From: JAHILA01 sp035528175
GTDB taxonomy: Bacteria > Patescibacteriota > Minisyncoccia > RBG-13-40-8-A
Assembly: GCA_035528175.1 (NCBI GenBank)
Contig: DATKZC010000006.1
Coordinates: 1-5,542, forward strand
Reading direction: 5' to 3'
DNA: 5,542 bases
Shown here one piece after another: positions 1 to 5,542 of the stretch; the stretch's first letter is position 1, and the number at the start of each line of letters is the position of its first letter. The position numbers and the translations under genes are program-made. The notes beneath the pieces are model-generated. The model worked only from the letters and a program-made list of their open reading frames with translations, was not told the origin of the DNA and searched no databases.

Positions 1-258
1 CATTATCCACTATCTGATTGATCCCGGTAAGCCAGCGCAAAACGGCAAGGTCGAACGTAGCCACAGAACAGATCAAGAGATGTTTTACGAACGAAATACG
101 TTTAAAAATCTTAACGAATTAAAACAAAAAATCCACATTTGAAATATGGAATACAATAACTTAGAACACTGCGGATTAAATGGATTAACTCCTAACGAAA
201 TGCTACAATTATTAACTACTAACGAACCGACAAATGTCCATGGTTAAAACAGTTGACA
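1..258 (+). mobile_element. Right-hand remnant of an IS481/IS3-like insertion sequence
   Basis: The window opens inside a transposase reading frame whose stop codon is at 245-247. Eleven bases later the sequence GTTGACA ends at 258. Read from the outside inward this is TGTCAAC, matching the TG...CA ends common in IS3 and IS481 elements, so 258 is my best estimate of the element boundary. The left end and any target-site duplication lie outside the window, so the boundary is inferred. The transposase carries a nonsense codon, so this copy is probably dead. It lies 20 bp from the 3' end of the convergent S1 gene, meaning the insertion is downstream of S1 and does not break it. Confidence 0.55.
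2..247 (+). pseudogene. Transposase C-terminal fragment (integrase core, rve), interrupted by TGA
   Basis: Frame 2 reads LIDPGKPAQNGKVERSHRTD and continues through a QEMFYERNTF segment, the C-terminal part of the RNase H-like DDE domain of IS481/IS3-type transposases. The Glu of NGKVERS (codon at 53-55) should be the last acid of the catalytic DDE triad; the two Asp residues would be upstream of the window. A TGA at 140-142 interrupts the frame in KIHI*NMEYNNLEHCGLNG, where family members usually have Trp (WNMEYN-like). After it the frame stays open and family-like (LNGLTPNEML) to TAA at 245-247. One G-to-A change from TGG explains the break. Neighbouring genes use TGG for Trp and tolerate no internal TGA, so readthrough by recoding is unlikely. 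The gene is also cut by the window start, so its upstream integrity is unknown. Confidence 0.8.
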
Positions 259-278
259 GATTTTTATAAACTTTTAAT

Positions 279-1355
279 TTATTCGATTATTGGTTTCAAA
301 GCCATTCTGTACTCTGATGGCTTAATAGACAAGATTTTAAAATTGTATTCTTTATCGAGTTTTAATGTTTCCTGCATTTTGGCTTCAGTACCGAATTCGG
401 AAATATGCGCTAAGCCCTGGATATTTTTATCTAATTTTACAAAAGCGCCAAAAGGATTGAATTTTGTAACAGTCCCTTTAATTGCTTGTCCTGCCTGATA
501 TTTTTCTTCAACCTTGGCCCAGGGATTTTCTTTTAATGCCCGGGTTGACAAAGAAACTCTATCTCCATCAATTTCAATTATTTTGGCTTTAACTTTGTCG
601 CCAACTTCAAAGATTTCATTCGGATTATCAATAATCTGCCAGTCTATTTCAGAAATATGGATTAATCCTTCCAAGTCGTCGAATTTTATAAACGCGCCGA
701 AATCAACAATGCCGGTGATAATCCCTTCAATCGTATCTCCGATTTTATATTTTTCCAAAGCAATTTTTAATTTCTTTTCTTCGGTCGCTTTTTCTGAAAC
801 AATTATTTTTTTCTCCCGCTGGTTAACATCGATTATTTTTAATTTAAGCGTCTGGCCGATTAGTTTGTTCAATTCAGAAAGGATTCTTGTTTTATCTCCG
901 CCTTCAACTCTCGGATAGTGGGATGAAGACAATTGAGAAACAGGCATAAATGCTTCAATTCCATTAACTTCTATCATTAATCCGCCTTTATTTGCCTTAG
1001 TAACTATAGCATCAATAATTTCATTTTTTTCTAATTTTTCTCTTAAACCTTTCCAAGTTTTTTCTTCGCCAGCCTTAAGCAGGGAAACTTCGACATAGCC
1101 ATCTTCATTATCAATGGAAATAATTTTTACCATTAGAATGTCATTTAATTTAACATTCTTAAATTCGAAAGGGTGCTTTTTGATTTCACTTCCTAGAATT
1201 ACCCCGTTTTTAAAATTACCCAAATCAAGATAAATAATACTTGGTTTTAGAGCAACAACCTTGCTCTCAATAACATCTCCGGTTTTGGGAATGTTAAAAA
1301 TCTCTTGGTCAAAGAGTTTTTGCATTAATGGTGAATTTTTAACTTCTGTTTTCAT
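279..1355 (-). CDS. rpsA: Ribosomal protein S1 (four S1 domains)
   Basis: This 358-residue protein is a chain of four S1 (OB-fold) RNA-binding repeats at about residues 24-93, 111-188, 205-272 and 289-355. Repeats 3 and 4 are canonical, with DFGAFIKFDDLEGLIHISEI and PFGAFVKLDKNIQGLAHISE. Repeats 1 and 2 are more divergent, as in the ribosome-anchoring domains of bacterial S1. S1 sits on the 30S subunit and helps mRNA binding and unfolding during initiation. Four repeats is shorter than the six-repeat, 557-residue E. coli protein and resembles the compact forms of Firmicutes and CPR bacteria. The ATG at 1353-1355 has no Shine-Dalgarno upstream; a promoter -10 lies 8 bp before it, so the transcript should be nearly leaderless. 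The gene is divergent from the hydrolase gene and convergent with the IS remnant. A generic multi-S1 protein is the alternative, but length and repeat pattern fit RpsA. Confidence 0.9.
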   Translation of the reverse strand: MKTEVKNSPLMQKLFDQEIFNIPKTGDVIESKVVALKPSIIYLDLGNFKNGVILGSEIKKHPFEFKNVKLNDILMVKIISIDNEDGYVEVSLLKAGEEKTWKGLREKLEKNEIIDAIVTKANKGGLMIEVNGIEAFMPVSQLSSSHYPRVEGGDKTRILSELNKLIGQTLKLKIIDVNQREKKIIVSEKATEEKKLKIALEKYKIGDTIEGIITGIVDFGAFIKFDDLEGLIHISEIDWQIIDNPNEIFEVGDKVKAKIIEIDGDRVSLSTRALKENPWAKVEEKYQAGQAIKGTVTKFNPFGAFVKLDKNIQGLAHISEFGTEAKMQETLKLDKEYNFKILSIKPSEYRMALKPIIE

Positions 1356-1363
1356 ATTTTAAA

Positions 1364-1392
1364 AGTATAAAACATGTTTATTTTTTTGGCAA
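1364..1392 (-). promoter_or_regulatory. Sigma-70-type promoter of the S1 gene, near-leaderless
   Basis: On the minus strand TTGCCA (1392-1387) and TATACT (1369-1364) are separated by exactly 17 bp, five of six matches to each consensus hexamer. Counting seven bases past the -10 puts the transcription start near 1357, only 2 nt before the ATG at 1355. There is no room for a Shine-Dalgarno sequence. The start site is inferred from spacing, not measured. Confidence 0.7.
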
Positions 1393-1393
1393 G

Positions 1394-1422
1394 TATTCAC
1401 TCCGCTTTTTTTATGCTATAAT
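1394..1422 (+). promoter_or_regulatory. Extended -10 promoter of the hydrolase-gyrA operon, leaderless
   Basis: TATAAT at 1417-1422 is a perfect -10 box, preceded by TG at 1414-1415 with one base between (TGCTATAAT), an extended -10. The -35 at 17-bp spacing, TATTCA (1394-1399), matches the consensus poorly, which extended -10 promoters tolerate. The predicted start is 1429, the A of the ATG, so the mRNA should have no 5' leader. Its -35 region abuts that of the S1 promoter, so the two polymerases may compete. Confidence 0.7.
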
Positions 1423-1428
1423 TAAAAT

Positions 1429-2079
1429 ATGAAAATTACTTGGCATGGCCAAAGCTGTTTTAAGCTTTTGGTTAAATCTAATAATGGCGGGAAAATTACC
1501 ATACTTATTGATCCATTTGATAAAGAGACAGGATTAAATCCTCCGCGCGGCGGAGCTGATATTGTTTTAATTACTCATAATCACCATGATCATAACAACC
1601 TGAAAACTGTGAGTGGCACGCCATTTGTGATTAATGGCCCGGGTGAATACGATACTAAGGGGGTTCCAATTAAAGGCATATATTCTTATCATGACAATTC
1701 TGAGGGCAGCGAAAACGGCGTGAACACAATATATGTAATTGAAGCAGAAAATATGCAGATTTGCCATTTAGGTGATTTGGGACAGAAAGAATTAACTGAT
1801 GAGCAGTTGGATAAAATGGGAGAAATCGATATTTTAATGGTTCCGGTCGGCGGGACGTGGACCATAGATGGAGAAGGGGCAGTTAAGATTATAAATCAGA
1901 TTGAGCCGAGCATTGCAATCCCAATGCACTATAAAATACCAGGCATAAATATCAAACTGGAAAAAGTTGATGATTTTTTGAAAGAAATCGGAGTTCAGCA
2001 AGAGATAGTAGACGAGTTTGATGTCAAAAAACTTGATTTAGGAGAGGATATGAAAGTAGTGGTAATGAAACCATTATGA
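1429..2079 (+). CDS. UlaG-like metallo-beta-lactamase-fold hydrolase
   Basis: A 216-residue cytoplasmic protein of the metallo-beta-lactamase superfamily, in the branch that includes L-ascorbate-6-phosphate lactonase UlaG and the UPF0173 hydrolases. The N-terminus MKITWHGQSCF is typical. The metal site is complete: HNHHDH (HxHxDH motif: H50, H52, D54, H55), H113 and D116 in CHLGD, and H167 in IPMHYK, supporting a dinuclear metal hydrolase. NGPGEY (residues 70-74) and a GG-rich loop after VPV (138-142) also fit this branch. No signal peptide is visible. It is the promoter-proximal gene of the run leading to gyrA and its stop overlaps the next start (ATGA). The substrate cannot be deduced; neither ascorbate lactonase nor nuclease activity should be assumed. 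The start is fixed by the -10 box immediately upstream and by homology from residue 1. Confidence 0.85.
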   Translation: MKITWHGQSCFKLLVKSNNGGKITILIDPFDKETGLNPPRGGADIVLITHNHHDHNNLKTVSGTPFVINGPGEYDTKGVPIKGIYSYHDNSEGSENGVNTIYVIEAENMQICHLGDLGQKELTDEQLDKMGEIDILMVPVGGTWTIDGEGAVKIINQIEPSIAIPMHYKIPGINIKLEKVDDFLKEIGVQQEIVDEFDVKKLDLGEDMKVVVMKPL

Positions 2080-2354
2080 GTTTTATAAATAATTTGCAAA
2101 AAAAGCCAAAAAAAACCAGAGTTTTGATTGTGTGGGTAGCAAGTATTTGTATAATGATAATTATTATAATAATTTGGCTTTTTTCTTTTTCCCGCAATTT
2201 GGATACCAAAAAAGTTGAACAAAGCATCGGAGATACAAAAATTCCATCTTTATTTGAAAGTATAGGCAAAGATTTTTCTTTGCTTAAACAAAAATTGGAA
2301 GCAAGTTTTAAAAATGTTAAAGATCAAATAAATGAAGGAGAAACAGGACAATAA
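2076..2354 (+). CDS. Small single-pass membrane protein of unknown function
   Basis: I do not recognise this 92-residue protein. Residues 1-15 are basic (KKPKKTR), residues 16-37 form one strongly hydrophobic helix (including MIIIIIIWLF), and about 55 polar residues follow. The positive-inside rule puts the N-terminus in the cytoplasm and the tail outside. The tail (about 55-86) is rich in Lys, Glu, Phe and Leu at helical spacing and may be an amphipathic or coiled-coil helix. It lacks a lipobox and a signal peptidase site, so it should be anchored, not secreted. The ATG overlaps the hydrolase stop (ATGA) with no Shine-Dalgarno at usable distance, which points to translational coupling. Its last 23 nt overlap the start of gyrA. 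Overlaps on both sides argue that it is a real gene. Its A7 and A8 runs at 2098-2104 and 2108-2115 are potential slippage sites. Confidence 0.7.
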   Translation: MSFINNLQKKPKKTRVLIVWVASICIMIIIIIIWLFSFSRNLDTKKVEQSIGDTKIPSLFESIGKDFSLLKQKLEASFKNVKDQINEGETGQ

Positions 2355-4875
2355 TAAATATAAAGAAAATAAAGGCAACCAGGACATAAGCGAAGGCCCG
2401 AAGAAAAATATTGAATTGAAGGAAATCACCGAGGAAATGCAGGAATCCTATTTGGATTATGCGATGAGTGTTATCGTGGCCAGGGCATTGCCTGATGTAC
2501 GCGATGGATTGAAACCAGTCCACCGCCGAATTTTATATGCTATGCACGATATGGGATTGTCTTCCGGCGCCAAATACAGAAAATCAGCGACGGTTGTCGG
2601 AGAAACATTAGGTAAATATCATCCGCATGGTGATATGGCTGTTTACGATTCTATGGTTAGAATGGCGCAGGATTTTGCAATGAGATATCCATTGGTGGAT
2701 GGTCAGGGAAATTTTGGTTCGGTTGATGGGGATAATGCTGCTGCTATGCGCTATACTGAAACCCGCTTAACTCCGATTGCCGAAGAAATGCTTAAAGACA
2801 TCGAAAAAGATACTATTGATTTTATTCCCAATTATGATAATACTCGCGTAGAGCCGAAAGTTCTGCCTTCACGTATTCCCCAGCTTCTTTTAAATGGGAC
2901 GCTGGGCATTGCTGTTGGCATGGCAACCAGTATTCCGCCTCATAATCTGACAGAAGTAATTGATGCCACAAATCATTTAATTGATAATCCCAAGGCCACT
3001 GTTGAAGATTTGTTTCAATTTATCAAAGGGCCGGATTTTCCGACTGGCGGAGAAATTTACAATAAAAAAGAAATAATTCAAGCATACGTTTTTGGCAAAG
3101 GACCCATATTAAACAGGGCGAAAATAGATATTATTGAAGAAAAAGGCAAATTCAGAATAATTATCTCGGAATTAACTTATCAAACCAATAAATCAACCTT
3201 GCTGGAAAAAATCGCTGATTTAGTAAAAGAGAAAAAACTAGAAGGTATAAGAGATATTCGTGATGAATCCGATAAAGACGGAATAAGAATTGTGATTGAA
3301 TTAAAAAACGACGCTTTCCCGCAGAAAATTTTAAATAAATTATACAAATATACAGAACTCCAGAAGACTTTTCATTTAAATATGCTGGCATTGACCGAAG
3401 GAATTCAGCCACAAACTTTGTCATTGAAACAAGTGCTGGCCCAGTTTATTGAACACCGTCAGATTGTTGTAACCAGAAAATACAAATTTGAATTGGTTAA
3501 AACAAAAGAAAGAGTCCATATATTAGAAGGTTTGGCCAAAGCGCTTAAAAACATTGATAAAGTAATTGAGTTGATTAAAAAATCCAAGGACCGCGAAGAT
3601 GCAAAACTTGGATTGATGAAAATATTCAAACTGACCGAGATTCAGGCAAGTGCAATTTTAGAAATGAGGCTTCAGACATTGGCCGGGCTAGAGAGAAAGA
3701 AAATTCTTGATGAATTAGAAGAGAAATTAAAACTGATAAAAGAAATTGAAGATATCTTAGCTAATCCTAAAAAGATTTTGAGAAAAGTCAAAGATGAATT
3801 GTTGGAAGTTAAACAGAAATACGGAGACGAGAGAAAGACAAAAGTATTTACGTCAAAAGTCGGAGAATTTGCCGAAGAAGATTTAATAGCAGACCAAGAA
3901 ATAATTGTTACAGTCACTAATACTGGTTATATTAAAAGAGTTGACCCTAAGTCATACCGCGCCCAGAATCGCGGAGGCAAAGGAATAGTTGGTATTAAAA
4001 CAAAAGAAGAGGATTTTGTTGAGCACTTCTTTGTCTGTTCAACGCATGACGATTTGCTTTTTTTCAGCAATAAAGGAAAAGTTTTTCAGACCAAAGCCTA
4101 TGAGATTCCGGAAGCAACCCGAGTTTCCAGGGGTAGGGCAATTGTGAATATTTTGGGGTTGTCTTCAGAAGAAAAAATCAGCGCAGTAGTGCCGTTGGAA
4201 CGGGAAAAGAAAGGCACCAATGGAAACAATATTCAGTCAAAATTTTTGGCAATGGTTACAAAAAAGGGTATAATAAAAAAGACAGAGATTGATAAATTTA
4301 GAAATATCAGAAAAGGTGGAATGGCGGCGATTACCTTGGATAAAAGCGATGATTTAAAATGGGTAAAAATAACGCATGGCGATGATGAAATAATGCTAGT
4401 GACAAAATTGGGTCAGGCAATAAAGTTTTCAGAAAAAGATTTGAGACCAATGGGCAGGAATGCTATTGGCGTGAGAGGTGTAAAATTAAGAGTGATAAAA
4501 TCTAAAGACAAGGAAGAATTTACAGATGCGGTTGTAGGGATGGAAATAATTACTGCTAATACAAAAAAATTAAATCCGGATATTTTAGTGGTGAGTTCTA
4601 ATGGTTATGGCAAAAGAACGCCGGTTGATAATTTCAAAGTCCAGCGTCGCGGAGGCGTTGGTATAAAGGCAGCCAATGTTACTGAAAAAACCGGTTCATT
4701 GATCGGAATCAGGATGATTACACCGGAAGCAGAGGATTTAATTATTACATCAGAAAAAGGCAATGTTATTAGGACAAGCATCAAGAATATTTCTAAATTG
4801 GGAAGAGTAACGCAAGGAGTAAGAATTATGAAATTAGCCGATAAAGACAAAGTCGCCTCAATCGCGTGCGTTTAA
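2332..4875 (+). CDS. gyrA: DNA gyrase subunit A
   Basis: Full-length 847-residue GyrA, the DNA breakage-reunion subunit that pairs with GyrB (not in this window) to supercoil DNA using ATP. The N-terminal core starts at SYLDYAMSVIVARALPDVRD (about 39-58). The winged-helix region holds KYHPHGDMAVYD (95-106), and the catalytic Tyr is Y141 in AAAMRYTETRL. The tower, with IPPHNLTEVI (201-210), and a coiled coil (about 390-500) follow. The C-terminal six-bladed beta-pinwheel spans about 520-847, with blade-closing motifs near 545, 598, 661, 708, 771 and 824. The first-blade GyrA box reads QNRGGKG (545-551) instead of QRRGGKG; a second, QRRGGVG, lies at 771-777. The box and six blades favour GyrA over ParC. 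M102 replaces the usual Ser at the quinolone contact. The first ~30 residues are a charged, Lys-rich extension. The ATG at 2332 has no Shine-Dalgarno and overlaps the upstream gene by 23 nt, suggesting coupling; no in-frame ATG, GTG or TTG follows the GGAG at 2337. Confidence 0.95.
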   Translation: MKEKQDNNKYKENKGNQDISEGPKKNIELKEITEEMQESYLDYAMSVIVARALPDVRDGLKPVHRRILYAMHDMGLSSGAKYRKSATVVGETLGKYHPHGDMAVYDSMVRMAQDFAMRYPLVDGQGNFGSVDGDNAAAMRYTETRLTPIAEEMLKDIEKDTIDFIPNYDNTRVEPKVLPSRIPQLLLNGTLGIAVGMATSIPPHNLTEVIDATNHLIDNPKATVEDLFQFIKGPDFPTGGEIYNKKEIIQAYVFGKGPILNRAKIDIIEEKGKFRIIISELTYQTNKSTLLEKIADLVKEKKLEGIRDIRDESDKDGIRIVIELKNDAFPQKILNKLYKYTELQKTFHLNMLALTEGIQPQTLSLKQVLAQFIEHRQIVVTRKYKFELVKTKERVHILEGLAKALKNIDKVIELIKKSKDREDAKLGLMKIFKLTEIQASAILEMRLQTLAGLERKKILDELEEKLKLIKEIEDILANPKKILRKVKDELLEVKQKYGDERKTKVFTSKVGEFAEEDLIADQEIIVTVTNTGYIKRVDPKSYRAQNRGGKGIVGIKTKEEDFVEHFFVCSTHDDLLFFSNKGKVFQTKAYEIPEATRVSRGRAIVNILGLSSEEKISAVVPLEREKKGTNGNNIQSKFLAMVTKKGIIKKTEIDKFRNIRKGGMAAITLDKSDDLKWVKITHGDDEIMLVTKLGQAIKFSEKDLRPMGRNAIGVRGVKLRVIKSKDKEEFTDAVVGMEIITANTKKLNPDILVVSSNGYGKRTPVDNFKVQRRGGVGIKAANVTEKTGSLIGIRMITPEAEDLIITSEKGNVIRTSIKNISKLGRVTQGVRIMKLADKDKVASIACV

Positions 4876-4895
4876 CCTGCCTACCGGTAGGTAGG
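4876..4895. repeat. 20-bp GC-rich palindrome, CPR 'LPxGR'-type interspersed repeat
   Basis: Arms CCTGCCTACC and GGTAGGTAGG form a palindrome whose 12 central bases (CCTACCGGTAGG) are perfect. The one outer mismatch, G4879 against T4892, would be a G-U pair in RNA. It begins on the base after the gyrA stop and stands out from the AT-rich surroundings. In one frame it reads CLPVGR. I recall closely related palindromes (CCTGCC...GGCAGG, read as LPAGRQAG) scattered through CPR genomes, but I cannot confirm this here. As RNA it could form an 8-bp stem with a CCGG loop. No U-run follows on either strand, so it is not a classical terminator. No second copy was seen in the window. Confidence 0.65.
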
Positions 4896-4898
4896 AAT

Positions 4899-4904
4899 TA
4901 TAAT
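4899..4904 (+). promoter_or_regulatory. Candidate -10 box for the methyltransferase gene
   Basis: A perfect TATAAT lies 9 bp before the ATG at 4914, giving a predicted start near 4911 and a 3-nt leader, the same layout as the two promoters at 1364-1422. The -35 position falls within the palindrome (4876-4881, CCTGCC) and does not resemble TTGACA. In sequence this AT-rich, a chance match is possible. Confidence 0.4.
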
Positions 4905-4913
4905 TTCAAATTT

Positions 4914-5453
4914 ATGACATTAGGTACAGGCGGTTTTCTTAATCCAGAGGAAACTATAAAACAACTAAATATTGCCAAAGGAATGCAGGTTGTTGATTTC
5001 GGTTGTGGAGCGGGTTATTTTGTGATTCCAATGGCTAAAATGGTTTTTGAACAAGGCAAAGTATATGCTCTAGACATTTTGGATTCAGCTCTCGAATCTG
5101 TACGCAGCAAAGCGAAGGTTGAAGGGCTTTTTAATATTGTGGTCAGGCGTTGTAATTTAGAGGTTTTAAACAGTTCGGGACTGGATAATAATTCAATGGA
5201 TTTAATTTTATTATCCAATATTTTATTTCAGTCAGATAATAAATCTGGTATAATAAAAGAAGCGGTCAGGGCCCTGAAAAAAAACGGAGAATTGGCAATT
5301 ATAGATTGGTGTGCAAACCAGCCATTGGGACCGTCCAAAGAATTAATTGTGCCAATAGAAAATATTAAAAAACTGGTCGAAGAGAACGGATTAATTTTCA
5401 AAAAAGATATTTTAGTTGATAAATACCACTGGGGAATGATATTTACTAAATAA
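4914..5453 (+). CDS. Class I SAM-dependent methyltransferase, substrate unknown
   Basis: A 179-residue Rossmann-fold methyltransferase. Motif I, VVDFGCGAGYF (residues 26-36), binds S-adenosylmethionine. ALDIL (52-56) supplies the acidic residue expected to hold the ribose hydroxyls, MDLILLSNILF (95-105) is motif IV, and LKKNGELAIIDW (121-132) is the motif V/VI strand. The N-terminal GTGGFLNPEETIKQL resembles UbiE/arsenite-methyltransferase-like proteins, but size and motifs do not fix the substrate. The frame is open back to a GTG at 4866, which would overlap gyrA and translate the palindrome as CLPVGR (195 residues). I prefer ATG 4914 because the domain begins there and a TATAAT lies just upstream. 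No Shine-Dalgarno is present. It follows gyrA by 38 nt and may also be read from the operon promoter. One nucleotide separates its stop from the next gene. Confidence 0.85.
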   Translation: MTLGTGGFLNPEETIKQLNIAKGMQVVDFGCGAGYFVIPMAKMVFEQGKVYALDILDSALESVRSKAKVEGLFNIVVRRCNLEVLNSSGLDNNSMDLILLSNILFQSDNKSGIIKEAVRALKKNGELAIIDWCANQPLGPSKELIVPIENIKKLVEENGLIFKKDILVDKYHWGMIFTK

Positions 5454-5454
5454 A

Positions 5455-5542
5455 ATGGAAAAGAAACAAATTTTAATTATCGTCTGCGCAGCGATTGCGA
5501 TAATAATCGTTGTGATTATTTTTGGACTGATGGGTAAGGAGA
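5455..5542 (+). CDS. N-terminus of a membrane-anchored protein, cut by window end
   Basis: Only 29 codons are visible. After MEKKQ comes one hydrophobic segment (residues 6-25, LIIVCAAIAIIIVVIIFGL), then GKE. A short basic N-terminus before a long hydrophobic helix indicates a signal anchor or first membrane helix with the N-terminus in the cytoplasm. Cys11 is not in a convincing lipobox (IIVC). The ATG follows the methyltransferase stop by one nucleotide with no Shine-Dalgarno at a normal distance, so it is probably translated by coupling as part of the same operon. Its function cannot be judged from this piece. Confidence 0.6.
   Translation, partial: MEKKQILIIVCAAIAIIIVVIIFGLMGKE

Noticed and set aside
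253..270. TTGACA with a nearby TATAAA as an outward promoter from the IS end
   Set aside because: TATAAA is only 6 bp from TTGACA, and the sequence at 16-18 bp spacing does not resemble a -10 box. No plus-strand gene follows; the next gene is S1 in antisense. It is better explained as the IS terminus.
253..918. Plus-strand open frames opposite the S1 gene (253-498 and 514-918)
   Set aside because: They are antisense to a clearly conserved S1 coding sequence, use composition typical of shadow frames and have no recognisable domain.
2097..2115. A AAA AAG slippery heptamer (dnaX-like) in the small membrane protein
   Set aside because: The heptamer is in frame and the -1 frame stays open for about 38 codons, but no stimulatory hairpin or upstream Shine-Dalgarno is evident, and A-runs are expected in Lys-rich, AT-rich genes.
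4876..4905. Palindrome as a rho-independent terminator of gyrA
   Set aside because: The following bases are AATTATAATTT with no run of T on the plus strand, and the minus strand lacks one too. The stem leaves only a CCGG loop.
4866..4913. GTG start giving the methyltransferase a 16-residue N-terminal extension
   Set aside because: The extension would translate the palindrome (CLPVGR), overlap gyrA and precede the recognisable domain. ATG 4914 has a -10 box in the right place.
1..5542. UGA recoded to Gly (Gracilibacteria/Absconditabacteria code) or Trp
   Set aside because: The 847-codon gyrA and the S1 and methyltransferase genes contain no in-frame TGA; Gly uses GGN and Trp uses TGG, and TGA ends the hydrolase gene. 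The single transposase TGA is better read as decay.

Overview
This is a 5.5 kb window of AT-rich bacterial chromosome. Several traits suggest a member of the Candidate Phyla Radiation (Patescibacteria, Parcubacteria-like). Genes are tightly packed and partly overlapping, recognisable Shine-Dalgarno sequences are missing, and ribosomal protein S1 has only four domains. A short 'CLPVGR'-type palindrome sits after gyrA; I recall such palindromes from these genomes. The lineage is an inference from style, since no marker here is diagnostic. The genetic code is standard: the 847-codon gyrA has no internal TGA, Trp is written TGG, and TGA ends the hydrolase gene.

Layout. (1) Positions 1-258 hold the 3' end of an IS481/IS3-like DDE transposase gene, broken by an in-frame TGA where family members usually have Trp, followed by a probable IS end. 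(2) Positions 279-1355, minus strand, encode a four-domain ribosomal protein S1, convergent with the IS remnant. (3) Positions 1356-1428 are a 73-bp divergent control region with one promoter per direction. Both -10 boxes lie so close to their ATGs that both mRNAs should be leaderless or nearly so. (4) A plus-strand gene series follows: a UlaG-like metallo-beta-lactamase-fold hydrolase (1429-2079), a 92-residue single-pass membrane protein (2076-2354), DNA gyrase subunit A (2332-4875), a class I SAM-dependent methyltransferase (4914-5453) and the first 29 codons of another membrane-anchored protein (5455-5542, cut by the window edge). The first three genes overlap by 4 and 23 nt, and the last two are 1 nt apart. 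The only gap, after gyrA, holds the palindrome and a consensus TATAAT that could start a separate near-leaderless methyltransferase transcript.

Functionally the window is mostly housekeeping: translation initiation (S1) and DNA topology (GyrA). The hydrolase, small membrane protein and methyltransferase have no assignable substrate. I found no defence system, CRISPR array, RNA gene or clear new multi-gene system. The points most worth a second look are the repeated leaderless layout, the palindrome, and a Met at the quinolone-contact position of GyrA.
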